Positions 15,983-24,300 of a stretch of 64,000 nucleotides of DNA are shown in pieces (within the stretch, counting starts at the first letter, position 1; every line of letters starts with the position of its first letter). A program made the translations under genes and the position numbers. Source of the DNA: Mesorhizobium loti (lineage in GTDB: Bacteria > Pseudomonadota > Alphaproteobacteria > Rhizobiales > Rhizobiaceae). The notes below the pieces were generated by a model. The model ran no database searches and was not told where the DNA came from. It saw only the letters and a list, made by a program, of their open reading frames with translations. The stretch is taken from assembly GCF_003148495.1 (NCBI RefSeq), contig NZ_QGGH01000003.1, positions 310,001 to 374,000 on the forward strand, read 5' to 3'.

Positions 15983-16863
15983 GCCCGGCGGTCCCGCCCC
16001 GGATGCGTGAGGTGGCGCAGCTGGACCATCGCCATCGGGTGCGACAGGCTCGGGGCATCGGTTTCGAGCTGCAGTTCGTCGCCGCCGCGCTTGGCCGTGC
16101 GCGCCAGGATTTCGTAGACCGCCGCGGTCGTCGATTGCAGCGCCTTGATCGCCGGTTGGCCTGACAGGATGCGTGCCAGGTAGACGGCTGCCGTCAGGTC
16201 GCCCAAACCATTCGGCGGCTTGTCGATCAGGCGGTGCTCGGCAAGCAGCGCCTGGCTGCCGTCGAGCAGCAGGTTGCCGGTGCCACCGGTCATCATCGAC
16301 GGCGCCGAGGTGACCAGCATGGTCGATGGCCCGGCATGCAGCGACGCCGCGATCACCGATTTCAGGTCGGGCAAGGGAGCGCCGGCCATCCATTCCAGCT
16401 CGTAGCGATTGGGGGTGGCAATGTCGGCGATCGGCATCAGCCGGTCGCGCATGGCGATGGCGGTTGGCTCGGGAACATAGAGGCCGCCCGAATCGCCCAT
16501 CACCGGATCGCAGATATAGACGGCGTCAGGCGTCCTTGCCTTGACCGCGGCGACCAGCGAGGCGACGGCCTCGGCCTGGCCGGCCTCACCGAGATAGCCG
16601 GACAGCACAGCGCCGACCTCACCCAGCCATGGCGCGCGCTCGAGATCGGCCAGCAGCGCCTTGAACTGGTCGAGCGGCGGCACGATGCGCGTTGCGCGCC
16701 CATGGCCGGGATGCCAGGGCAGGATGACCGTCGGCACCGCCCAGACCGGGAAACCCAGCGTCTCCAGTGCGAACACAGCGGCACGGTTGCCGACCGAGCC
16801 GCGCGCGACATGGCTGGAAATGACGATGACCGCACGCGGCGCGTCGGTTTGTTCGGCGCTCAT
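15979..16863 (-). CDS. pdxY: Pyridoxal kinase PdxY
   Basis: A 294-residue ribokinase-fold enzyme that phosphorylates pyridoxal in vitamin B6 salvage. The N-terminus VIVISSHVARGSVGNRAAVFALE is the pyridoxal-binding region; YICDPVMGD and PNRYELEWM follow, and the anion-hole region reads NGLGDLTAAVYLA, where most relatives have GTGD or GVGD. It follows a small membrane-protein gene by 13 bases and overlaps the DUF429 gene. Confidence 0.92.
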   Translation of the reverse strand: MSAEQTDAPRAVIVISSHVARGSVGNRAAVFALETLGFPVWAVPTVILPWHPGHGRATRIVPPLDQFKALLADLERAPWLGEVGAVLSGYLGEAGQAEAVASLVAAVKARTPDAVYICDPVMGDSGGLYVPEPTAIAMRDRLMPIADIATPNRYELEWMAGAPLPDLKSVIAASLHAGPSTMLVTSAPSMMTGGTGNLLLDGSQALLAEHRLIDKPPNGLGDLTAAVYLARILSGQPAIKALQSTTAAVYEILARTAKRGGDELQLETDAPSLSHPMAMVQLRHLTHPGRDRRA

Positions 16864-16876
16864 TGTTGCTTGATTC

Positions 16877-17128
16877 CTAACTGCCCCGGATGACGTAAAG
16901 CACGAGCCAGACCATCAGGCCCAGCGCCAGCAGCAGGCCGAGTGTCCGGCCAATGCGGGTGCCCCAGACTTCGATCGGATCGGCACGATCGGCATCGGCC
17001 GCGGTGACGTGATCGTGCAGGCCTTTCGTGGCCCGCGCCACAAACGAGTTGCCGGCCGGATCCGTCTCGCGCGCAACGCGCTCGAGGATACGGCGCGATT
17101 CCTTGTCGCTGTCCTGGCGTTCCGCCAT
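16877..17128 (-). CDS. Small C-terminally anchored membrane protein
   Basis: An 83-residue hypothetical protein. The first 58 residues are charged and soluble (QDSDKESRRILERVARETDP); a single hydrophobic helix (LGLLLALGLMVWLVLYVI) closes the chain. The ATG at 17128 gives a clean start compared with the upstream arginine-rich frame. It begins the operon with pdxY and DUF429 and is divergent from lemA. No known family; function unknown. Confidence 0.75.
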   Translation of the reverse strand: MAERQDSDKESRRILERVARETDPAGNSFVARATKGLHDHVTAADADRADPIEVWGTRIGRTLGLLLALGLMVWLVLYVIRGS

Positions 17129-17291
17129 GATGATGTCCCGTTTCGATCGAACCTTATCGCGTTCGCACAGCCAATCACAGGGCCTTGCAATGGCATCCAG
17201 CGTGCCAGCCAAACGGCTGCCGGTCGGGCGGTTTTCTTGCGCGCCGATTGTGGTAATGCTTCGCATGCAACTTCTACCGAGGGACCCCATC

Positions 17292-17930
17292 ATGTTTGCC
17301 CAGCGCCTTGCCTCACCGTCCATGTTCCGCACGCTGCCCGCCTTCCTGATGATGGCGATCGTGCTGCCGCTGCTGGCCGGCTGCGGCTACAACACCATTC
17401 CGACGGCGGAGGAAAACGCCAAGGCGGCATGGAGCGAGGTGCTGAACCAGTATCAGCGCCGCGCCGACCTCATCCCCAACCTGGTCGAGACGGTCAAGGG
17501 CTATGCCTCGCACGAAAAGGACACGCTCGACGCGGTGGTCGAAGCCCGCGCCAAGGCAACGCAGATCACAGTGACGCCGGAAACGCTGAAGGATCCCGAA
17601 GCCCTCAAGAAGTTCCAGGATGCCCAGGCAGGGTTGACCAGCGCGCTGTCGCGGCTGATCGCGGTGTCGGAGGCCTATCCAGACCTCAAGGCCAATCAGA
17701 ATTTCCTGGCACTGCAGGCGCAGCTCGAAGGCACCGAGAACCGCATCGCGGTGGCACGGCGCGACTATATCCAGGCGGTGCGGGACTACAATCTGACGCT
17801 GAAGACGTTCCCGTCGGTGCTGTGGGCGACATTCTGGTTCCGCAGCAACGAGCCCTTCGCCAATTTCACCGTCGATGAAGACAAGATGCAGCCGCCGAAG
17901 GTCGATTTCGGCACCAAGCAGGGCGGGTGA
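17292..17930 (+). CDS. LemA family lipoprotein
   Basis: A 212-residue protein with a lipobox (LLAGC, Cys31) after a hydrophobic signal and then the LemA four-helix pattern: AWSEVLNQYQRRADLIPNLV, later AVARRDYIQAVRDYN and the C-terminal FANFTVDEDKMQPPKVDF. LemA proteins are anchored to the membrane; their function is not settled. It is followed by three TPM-domain genes, the usual LemA/TPM operon. ATG at 17292 follows GAGGGA; an internal ATG at residue 11 is the alternative. Confidence 0.92.
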   Translation: MFAQRLASPSMFRTLPAFLMMAIVLPLLAGCGYNTIPTAEENAKAAWSEVLNQYQRRADLIPNLVETVKGYASHEKDTLDAVVEARAKATQITVTPETLKDPEALKKFQDAQAGLTSALSRLIAVSEAYPDLKANQNFLALQAQLEGTENRIAVARRDYIQAVRDYNLTLKTFPSVLWATFWFRSNEPFANFTVDEDKMQPPKVDFGTKQGG

Positions 17931-17948
17931 TCGTCGGAGCCAAACGTC

Positions 17949-18779
17949 GTGATCTTTCAGGCCGATGAGGGGCGACGCGTCATTCGTCTTGTCGCCGTCG
18001 TGCTCCTCATCCTTGTGCTGCCGTTCTCGGCCCTCGCCGCCGATCTGCCGGCGCTGACCGGCCGTGTCGTCGACAATGCCGGCATCATCGATGCCGCGAC
18101 CAAGGCGGCGCTGACGCAGAAGCTCGCCGATTTCGAGACAAAAGGTTCCGACCAGATCGTCGTCGCGACGATCCCCAGCCTCGCCGGCGAAGAGATCGAG
18201 CCCTACGCGAACCGGCTGTTCCGCTTCTGGAAGCTCGGCCAGGCGAAGGAAAACAATGGCGTCCTGCTGCTGGTCGCGCCGAACGACCGCAAGATGCGCA
18301 TCGAGGTCGGTTATGGGCTGGAAGGCACGCTGACCGACCTGCACACCAAGCTGATCATCGAAAACGACATGGTGCCGGCATTCCGCGCCGGCGATTTCTC
18401 CGGCGGCATAGAAAAGGCCGTCGACGACATGATCATGGTGCTGGAAGGCAATCCGGAGGAGCTGGAGGCGCGCGGCGAGCGCAACCAGCAGGCCCCTTTC
18501 AATTCCGACGACCTGTTCTTCGCCGTCTTCATCAGCATCTGGGCAATCATCTTCTTCGGCAGCATCGCGGTTTCCGTCCTGCCGCCGATCTTCGGCCAGA
18601 AGCTTGGTCCTGGCCGATATCGCTGGCTCGGCATGACCTTCGAGCCAAGCCGGCGATCCTCCAGCGGCGGCTGGTCGTCGGGAAGCTCCGGCGGCGGCTG
18701 GTCTTCGGGTGGTGGTGGCGGCGGCTTTTCCGGCGGCGGCGGTTCGTCCGGCGGCGGCGGCTCGTCGGGAAGCTGGTGA
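17949..18779 (+). CDS. TPM-domain protein, copy 1 (YgcG-like)
   Basis: A 276-residue exported membrane protein with a GTG start at 17949. A signal peptide ends in ALA near residue 30; the TPM domain spans about 30-175 (VVDNAGIID, DQIVVATIPSL, NNGVLLLVAPNDRKMRIEVGYGLEG). A membrane helix near 188-212 is followed by a long Gly/Ser-rich tail. Its TPM domain is almost identical to that of the next gene. It lies 18 bases after lemA, and LemA/TPM pairs are widespread. Members are proposed membrane-associated phosphatases or turnover factors, not proven. Confidence 0.9.
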   Translation: MIFQADEGRRVIRLVAVVLLILVLPFSALAADLPALTGRVVDNAGIIDAATKAALTQKLADFETKGSDQIVVATIPSLAGEEIEPYANRLFRFWKLGQAKENNGVLLLVAPNDRKMRIEVGYGLEGTLTDLHTKLIIENDMVPAFRAGDFSGGIEKAVDDMIMVLEGNPEELEARGERNQQAPFNSDDLFFAVFISIWAIIFFGSIAVSVLPPIFGQKLGPGRYRWLGMTFEPSRRSSSGGWSSGSSGGGWSSGGGGGGFSGGGGSSGGGGSSGSW

Positions 18780-19326
18780 CGGCATGACGACACGCAGCAC
18801 CAGCCTGTCGAGGCCCGGCCGCTTCGCTTCGGTTGTTCTGACGGCTGTGGCCGTGCTGTTCTCCTGTTTCATGGCCTGGGCCGCCGACCTGCCGGCGCTG
18901 ACCGGCCGTGTCGTCGACAATGCCGGCATCATCGACGACGCGACCAAGGCGGCGCTGACGCAGAAGCTTGCCGATTTCGAGACAAAGGGTTCCGACCAGA
19001 TCGTCGTCGCGACGATCCCCAGCCTCGACGGCGAGGAGATCGAACCTTACGCCAACCGGCTGTTCCGCTTCTGGAAACTCGGCCAGGTCGGCGAAAACAA
19101 CGGCGTTCTGCTGCTGGTGGCCAAGAACGACCGCAAGATGCGCATTGAGGTCGGCTACGGTCTGGAAGGCACGCTGACCGACCTGCACACCAAGCTGATC
19201 ATCGAAAACGACATGGTGCCGGCCTTCCGCGCCGGCGATTTCTCCGGCGGCATCAGCAAGGCCGTCGACGACATGGTCATGGTGCTGGAAGGCAATCCGG
19301 AAGAACTGGAAGCGCGGGGCAAGCGC
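18037..19326 (+). repeat. Pair of near-identical direct repeats (TPM domains)
   Basis: The blocks 18037-18482 and 18881-19326 are direct repeats offset by 844 bases that encode the TPM domains of the two tandem genes. They match closely at the DNA level. Recombination between them would delete one gene. Confidence 0.85.
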
Positions 19327-19653
19327 AATCCCGACGATGACAGTACCTCCATCGCCCCCGTCGTCGCGGTGTTCCTGATCGTGTGGGGGACGATGTTGTT
19401 CGGCGGCCTGGCGATTGCGTTCCTGCCGCCGATGTTCGGCACAAAGCTGGCGCCGGGCGTGTACAAATGGCTGGGCATGACGTTTCGTTACGGCCACGGG
19501 CCGGGCGGCGCCTGGGTAACGGGTTCGTCATCGGGCAGCGGCTGGTCGTCGGGGAGTTCCGGCGGCAGTTGGTCTTCGGGGTCAAGCAGCGGTGGCGGGT
19601 TTTCCGGCGGCGGCGGCTCGTCGGGTGGTGGCGGTTCTTCAGGAGGCTGGTGA
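18784..19653 (+). CDS. TPM-domain protein, copy 2 (tandem duplicate)
   Basis: A 289-residue exported protein with signal peptide, TPM domain, one membrane helix and a Gly/Ser-rich tail, arranged as in copy 1. From AADLPALTG to the end of the domain the two proteins differ at about seven of 147 residues, while signal peptides and the region after the domain differ freely. The ATG at 18784 lies four bases after the copy 1 stop. A tandem duplication with a domain kept alike by recent origin or gene conversion is the best explanation. Confidence 0.9.
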   Translation: MTTRSTSLSRPGRFASVVLTAVAVLFSCFMAWAADLPALTGRVVDNAGIIDDATKAALTQKLADFETKGSDQIVVATIPSLDGEEIEPYANRLFRFWKLGQVGENNGVLLLVAKNDRKMRIEVGYGLEGTLTDLHTKLIIENDMVPAFRAGDFSGGISKAVDDMVMVLEGNPEELEARGKRNPDDDSTSIAPVVAVFLIVWGTMLFGGLAIAFLPPMFGTKLAPGVYKWLGMTFRYGHGPGGAWVTGSSSGSGWSSGSSGGSWSSGSSSGGGFSGGGGSSGGGGSSGGW

Positions 19654-19662
19654 GACAAGATC

Positions 19663-20301
19663 ATGGCAACACGACCAATCAGTCCGCAGGATCATGAGCG
19701 CATCGCCACGGCGATCCGCGCTGCCGAATCGAAAACCGACGGCGAGATCTATTGCGTCGTGGCGCATGCCAGCGACGGCTATTTCTTCCCGGCCGCCTTC
19801 ATGGCGACCGTAGGCATGCTGATCGTCAGTCTGGCGGTCGGCTATGGGCTGGAGGCATGGTGGCTGTCGATCCGGCTGCCGCATTTCATCCTCGCCCAGC
19901 TGCTGGCGCTGGCCTGCGTGCTGGCCTTGTTGTGGGTGCTGCCTGGCCTGCGCATCCATCTGGTGCCGAGGCGGCTGCGCTATCAGGCGGCGCACGCCAA
20001 TGCGATCAAGCAGTTCCTTGCCCGCAATGTCCACCGCACCATGGCGCGCACCGGTGTGCTGGTCTTCGTCTCGATCACTGAGCGCTATGCCGAAGTGGTC
20101 GCCGACTCGGGCATCGACGCCAAGGTCGGCCAGCATGTCTGGGATGGCGTCGTGCGCGATCTGACCGCGCATGCCGGCGACGACCGGCTTGCAGACGGCT
20201 TCGTCAAGGCGATCGAGCAGGTGGGCGCGGTGCTGGCCGAGCATTTCCCGGTCACGGCGGGCGACAGCAACGAGCTGGACGATCATCTCGTAGAGATTTG
20301 A
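19663..20301 (+). CDS. TPM-domain membrane protein, third member of the LemA operon
   Basis: A 212-residue protein without a signal peptide. Residues 1-40 begin the TPM fold (IATAIRAAESKTDGEIYCVVAHAS), two membrane helices lie near 42-100, and the second half resumes TPM-like sequence (TGVLVFVSITERYAEVVADSGIDAKVG). It resembles the shorter, split TPM-type proteins found beside YgcG-like genes. It starts nine bases after copy 2. A hairpin at 20330-20356 probably ends the operon. Confidence 0.82.
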   Translation: MATRPISPQDHERIATAIRAAESKTDGEIYCVVAHASDGYFFPAAFMATVGMLIVSLAVGYGLEAWWLSIRLPHFILAQLLALACVLALLWVLPGLRIHLVPRRLRYQAAHANAIKQFLARNVHRTMARTGVLVFVSITERYAEVVADSGIDAKVGQHVWDGVVRDLTAHAGDDRLADGFVKAIEQVGAVLAEHFPVTAGDSNELDDHLVEI

Positions 20302-20329
20302 GGCCTTTCCACAGAGGCGTCGAAGGCCT

Positions 20330-20356
20330 CTCACCGAGGCGATGATCGCCTGTGAG
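20330..20356 (+). terminator. Hairpin after the lemA-TPM operon
   Basis: CTCAC/GTGAG form the outer stem and AGGCGA/TCGCCT the inner stem, with a two-base bulge and a TGA loop. It lies 28 bases after the last TPM gene and 65 before the GNAT gene. No U-tract. Confidence 0.4.
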
Positions 20357-20420
20357 AAAGCGGTCGGCGGGGCGTCCGGACTCTTGCAATCGGGCGATGC
20401 GGGTTTATGGTTAACAAATC

Positions 20421-20927
20421 ATGAATACGCTGACGATCGACATCCGGAAAGCCGACCCGCGCGATGCCAGTGCCATCGCCGAGGTGCATCTGGAGGCATG
20501 GCGCGGCGCCTATTCCGGCATCATTCCGCACCGTACCCTGACATCGATGATCAACCGTCGTGGCGCCGACTGGTGGGCGAACGCGATTCGCCGCGCCGCC
20601 ACGGTTCTGGTGGTCGAGATAGGCGGCAAGATCGCCGGCTATGCGACGATCGGCAAGAACCGCGCCCGTGAACTGCGCCAGCAGGGCGAAATCTACGAAT
20701 TGTACCTGCGCCCGGAATATCAGGGCATCGGGCTTGGCAGCCGCCTGTTCGCGGCAGCCAGGGCGCGTCTGGCCGATCACGGGCTAAAAGGCATGGTGGT
20801 GTGGGCGCTGGAAGACAACCAGAACGCGCTTGCCTTCTATGCCGGCGCCGGCGGCCGCGATGTCGCCGAGGGCGTCGAGGTCTTCGAGCAGAAGGCGCTG
20901 AAGAAGGTCGCTTTCGTCTGGGAATGA
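20421..20927 (+). CDS. GNAT family N-acetyltransferase
   Basis: A 168-residue acetyl-CoA-dependent transferase. Motif A is LYLRPEYQGIGLGSRLF with the Q..G.G acetyl-CoA loop, and VWALEDNQNALAFYAGAGG is motif B. An N-terminal HLEAWRGAYSGIIP segment is common in a subgroup of bacterial GNATs. The substrate is unknown. It stands alone between the LemA operon and ppa. Confidence 0.9.
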   Translation: MNTLTIDIRKADPRDASAIAEVHLEAWRGAYSGIIPHRTLTSMINRRGADWWANAIRRAATVLVVEIGGKIAGYATIGKNRARELRQQGEIYELYLRPEYQGIGLGSRLFAAARARLADHGLKGMVVWALEDNQNALAFYAGAGGRDVAEGVEVFEQKALKKVAFVWE

Positions 20928-21038
20928 CAGACCGGCCTTTCGGCCCCCCGCGTCTTCCGATCGCACCAGCACCATTCGCCGCATTGCGCCGCGCGGCAGC
21001 GCCCGCTATCGATCTCTCATCAAAAGAGGGACAAAGCC

Positions 21039-21572
21039 ATGCGCATCGAAGCCATAGCCATCGGAAAGAATCCGCCTGAGGACATCAACGTCATCATCGA
21101 GGTGCCGATCGGCGGCGAGCCGATCAAGTACGAGATGGACAAGGAAGCCGGCACGCTGTTCGTCGACCGCTTCCTGCACACCTCGATGCGCTACCCCGGC
21201 AATTACGGCTTCGTGCCGCACACGCTGTCGGGTGACGGCGATCCGATCGACGTGCTGGTCTGCAATACGCGCGCGCTGGTGCCCGGCTGCGTCATCAATG
21301 TCAGGCCGATCGGCGTGCTTGTGATGGAAGACAATGCCGGCCAGGACGAGAAGGTGATCGCCGTGCCGTCACCGAAGCTGACGCTGCGCTACGAAAACGT
21401 CACCGAATACACCCAACTGCCCGACATCACCCGCCAGCAGGTGCAGCACTTCTTCGAGCACTACAAGGATCTCGAGCCCGGCAAATGGGTCAAGATCGAA
21501 GGCTGGCACGATTCCAAATATGCCAAGAAGATGATCGTCGACGCGATCGAGCGGGCAAAGGCGGCTAAGTAG
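21039..21572 (+). CDS. ppa: Inorganic pyrophosphatase
   Basis: A 177-residue family I enzyme that hydrolyses pyrophosphate to phosphate and drives biosynthesis. The signature DGDPIDVLV with its essential aspartates is present, as are [20 protein letters not shown] and [15 protein letters not shown]. The ribosome-binding site is GAGGGA before ATG. It converges on the next gene with only three bases between stops. Confidence 0.97.
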   Translation: MRIEAIAIGKNPPEDINVIIEVPIGGEPIKYEMDKEAGTLFVDRFLHTSMRYPGNYGFVPHTLSGDGDPIDVLVCNTRALVPGCVINVRPIGVLVMEDNAGQDEKVIAVPSPKLTLRYENVTEYTQLPDITRQQVQHFFEHYKDLEPGKWVKIEGWHDSKYAKKMIVDAIERAKAAK

Positions 21573-21575
21573 CGC

Positions 21576-22169
21576 TCAGTTATCGACCCGCCCAAAGGGC
21601 GGCACATTGCCGATGACGGTGTGCCGGTCCTTGCCGCAGGCGAAGGTGCGCGCCTTCTCGTCGGCGAGCTTGCGTGCCTGATCGTTGGCCTTTGGGTTGC
21701 CGGTGGCCAGCACCAGGCCAACGGTGCAGCCATCGCGGGCATCCATCTGTGCGACCTTGGCAACGAGCAGCACATCCGTCGATTTTTTCTCATCCTCGGG
21801 ATTGCTGACCGTGCGGCGGTGGATGACCGCGAAGGGCACGGCCTTGTCGCCGGTCGTTTCGATGCGCCATTCGATCTTGCCACCGGATGAGTTGAAGGCG
21901 GAAAAACTCTCCCACGCTGACATCATGTCGTCGCCGGGCGGAAACCCGTAGAACAGCGACTCACGGTCGTCGTCATAGGCGATCAGCACGGGATAGCCGC
22001 GATAGCCGGAGCAGGCGAGATCGGCCCAGTCGCCGTCGCTTTCTCCGGCCTGCGCGTAGGTCACGCAGTCCTTCTTCGAGTCGAGATCGGTATAGGCGCT
22101 TGATATGTCGCCGGCATGGGCTGCCTGGCAGAGAACGGCGAGGGTGAGCGGAATCAGCAGGCTGCGCAT
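21576..22169 (-). CDS. Exported hypothetical protein, about 197 aa
   Basis: Starts at ATG 22169, nine bases after GGAG; an ATG three codons upstream is too close to the ribosome-binding site. A signal peptide (LLIPLTLAVLCQAAHA) precedes a mature domain with a few cysteines (KKDCVTYAQAG, DLACSGYRG, DGCTVGLVLA, RTFACGKD). The cysteines suggest disulfides in the periplasm. No family recognised. It is transcribed convergently with ppa, and the TetR gene stop lies 44 bases upstream on the same strand. Confidence 0.75.
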   Translation of the reverse strand: MRSLLIPLTLAVLCQAAHAGDISSAYTDLDSKKDCVTYAQAGESDGDWADLACSGYRGYPVLIAYDDDRESLFYGFPPGDDMMSAWESFSAFNSSGGKIEWRIETTGDKAVPFAVIHRRTVSNPEDEKKSTDVLLVAKVAQMDARDGCTVGLVLATGNPKANDQARKLADEKARTFACGKDRHTVIGNVPPFGRVDN

Positions 22170-22213
22170 CGCGGGCATCTCCGTTGGAGGCCATCGCAGC
22201 GTAGCGCCAAATG

Positions 22214-22831
22214 CTATTTCTTCAAGCTGGCTTCAATCAGCAGATCGGCGTTGCGTGCGACCGCCTGCGCCGGGCCGCCGAGCCCGAACAACTGGCCGCT
22301 GATATAGGCGCCCTCGATCAGCAGCAGCAGGCCGTCGCCCAGCGTGTCAGGGTCTTGCGCGCCCATCGCAACCGCCATGGCGCGCAGCCGGCGGCGCAGT
22401 TCCTGCTTGTTGGCCTCGCTGACCACGCGGGCCGGATGGCTGTGGTCGGGATATTCGACGGCCGCATTGGTCATGCCGCAGCCGCGATAGTCCGCCACTT
22501 GCGTGCGCTTGCCGATGCGGGTCAGGAACGCCTTGATCTGGGCGCGCGGGTCGCCGGGATGAGCGGCGACCGCCTCGTCGAAACGCTCCCAGTATTCGAG
22601 GTCGTATTGCCTGAGATAGGAAGCGGCCAGCTCATCCTTGGACGGAAAGCTGCGATAGAGGCTGGGCTTGGTGACGCCGGCGCGTTTGACGATCTCGTCG
22701 ACGCCGATCGCCCTGATGCCGCGCCGGTAGAACAAGTCATACGCCACATCGAGGATCTTCTTGGCGGCTTTCGGCGGCGCCGACTCATGACCGTCGCTGA
22801 TGGTCAGTTCAATATTTTTGTCCGTTGGCAT
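22214..22831 (-). CDS. TetR/AcrR family regulator
   Basis: A 205-residue repressor-type protein. The N-terminal helix-turn-helix (KILDVAYDLFYRRGIRAIGVDEIVKRAGVTKPSLYRSFPSKDEL) lies at about 24-70, followed by a helical ligand domain. It is divergent from an MFS transporter, and the 73-base gap holds two matching operator-like sites, so it very probably represses the transporter and itself. The effector is unknown. Confidence 0.93.
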   Translation of the reverse strand: MPTDKNIELTISDGHESAPPKAAKKILDVAYDLFYRRGIRAIGVDEIVKRAGVTKPSLYRSFPSKDELAASYLRQYDLEYWERFDEAVAAHPGDPRAQIKAFLTRIGKRTQVADYRGCGMTNAAVEYPDHSHPARVVSEANKQELRRRLRAMAVAMGAQDPDTLGDGLLLLIEGAYISGQLFGLGGPAQAVARNADLLIEASLKK

Positions 22832-22843
22832 CGCGTGACTCGA

Positions 22844-22904
22844 TTGACAATGTTACCGATCGGTACGTATACATACTCCACCCTGCAACGTACCGGTCAG
22901 TAAC
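22844..22904 (+). promoter_or_regulatory. MFS promoter with two TetR-type operators
   Basis: A promoter TTGACA (22844-22849), 18 bases, TATACA (22868-22873) drives the MFS gene. The site GTTACCGATCGGTACG (22852-22867) fills the spacer exactly, and its inverted copy CGTACCGGTCAGTAAC (22889-22904, two mismatches) ends at the start codon. Binding of the TetR protein would block the promoter and the translation start. The operators are seen; the regulator assignment is inferred. Confidence 0.7.
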
Positions 22905-24188
22905 ATGATAGCTCAATCCCGCCCATTTGGCCAGCGCTACGCCTTCGTCGTGGTTGGCGTGATCTTCCTCTGCCTGCTGGTCGCGGCCGGCTTGCGCTCG
23001 GCGCCCGCCGTCATGATGCTGCCGCTGGAGAACAGTTTCGGCTGGCGGCGCGACGTCATCTCGCTGGCCGCCGGTGTCGGCATCCTGCTCTACGGTCTGA
23101 CGGGGCCATTTGCCGCAGCCTTGATGGAGCGCATCGGACTGCGCCGCACGCTGCTGGCCTCGTTGGTGGTAATGTCGGGCTCTACCGCGCTCAGCCTGCT
23201 GATGACCAAGCCCTGGCACCTGTTCGTCACCTGGGGCGTGTTCTCGGGCATTGGTTCCGGCGCTGTCGCCAGCGTGCTTGGCGCCACCATCGTCAATCGC
23301 TGGTTCAAGACCAATCGCGGTCTCGTCATGGGATTGATGTCGGCCTCCAGCGCCTCCGGCATGCTGGTGTTCCTGCCGCTGATCGCCGCGTTGGCGCAGT
23401 CGGGCGGCTGGCAGCCGGTCGTCATTGCGGTCGCAATCGCCACCGCTGCCCTGATACCGCTGGTCTGGCTGCTGGTGCCGGAGCGGCCGGCTTCGATCGG
23501 CATGGTGCGCTACGGCGCCGAGGCCGACGACGTGCCGCCGACATCGCCAGCGTCGCAAGGCAATTTCCTCGCGCACACGCTCAACACGCTGCGCCGCGCC
23601 GCCGGCACAAGGGTGTTCTGGTATCTGTTCGCCACCTTCTTCGTCTGCGGCTTCACCACCAACGGCCTGGTCGGCACCCATCTGATCGCATTTTGCGGCG
23701 ACATGGGCATTGGCGAGGTTCAGGCTGCCGGCCTGCTGTCGATGATGGGCATCTTCGACCTGATCGGCACGACATTGTCGGGCTGGCTTACCGACCGCTA
23801 CGACCCGCGCAAGCTGCTCGGCGTCTATTACGGCATCCGTGGCCTGTCGCTGATCTATCTGCCCTATTCCGGCTTCTCGGCGACCAGCCTGATCATCTTC
23901 GCCGTGCTCTACGGCCTCGACTGGATCGCCACCGTGCCGCCGACGCTGAGGCTTGCCAATGAGGCGTTCGGCGATCGCAGCGGGCCGATCGTGTTCGGCT
24001 GGATCGTCGCCGGCCACCAGATCGGTGCGGCCACCGCCGCCGCCTTTGGTGGCACCATGCGCGAGTTGCAGGGCAATTACGAACTGGCCTTCCTGATTGC
24101 CGGCATGACGGCGATTGCCGCGGCGTGTATCTCGCTGCTGATCAATACCAGCCGTCCCGCCTTCGATCCCGAGCCCCAGGCCGCCTAG
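22905..24188 (+). CDS. MFS transporter
   Basis: A 427-residue inner-membrane protein with about twelve membrane helices; the loop between helices 2 and 3 carries ERIGLRRTLL and a second-half copy reads DRYDPRKLLG. The layout resembles the monocarboxylate or oxalate/formate antiporter-like MFS group, but the substrate is unknown. The ATG at 22905 directly abuts an operator and has no clear ribosome-binding site. Divergent from its presumed TetR repressor. Confidence 0.88.
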   Translation: MIAQSRPFGQRYAFVVVGVIFLCLLVAAGLRSAPAVMMLPLENSFGWRRDVISLAAGVGILLYGLTGPFAAALMERIGLRRTLLASLVVMSGSTALSLLMTKPWHLFVTWGVFSGIGSGAVASVLGATIVNRWFKTNRGLVMGLMSASSASGMLVFLPLIAALAQSGGWQPVVIAVAIATAALIPLVWLLVPERPASIGMVRYGAEADDVPPTSPASQGNFLAHTLNTLRRAAGTRVFWYLFATFFVCGFTTNGLVGTHLIAFCGDMGIGEVQAAGLLSMMGIFDLIGTTLSGWLTDRYDPRKLLGVYYGIRGLSLIYLPYSGFSATSLIIFAVLYGLDWIATVPPTLRLANEAFGDRSGPIVFGWIVAGHQIGAATAAAFGGTMRELQGNYELAFLIAGMTAIAAACISLLINTSRPAFDPEPQAA

Positions 24189-24300
24189 CCGGGGCCGGCC
24201 TTGCCGGTGCGTTGTCAGAAAAACTTCATCATCCCGAGATGCGCCTGAAACATTGACGCTGGACCTTGGTGGCACCGTTCAAGCCATCCAGGAGACAGCC

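Noticed and set aside
24253..24300. Upstream ATG for PhoD
   Set aside because: It has no ribosome-binding site and would bury the twin-arginine signal; the GTG at 24301 has AGGAG.
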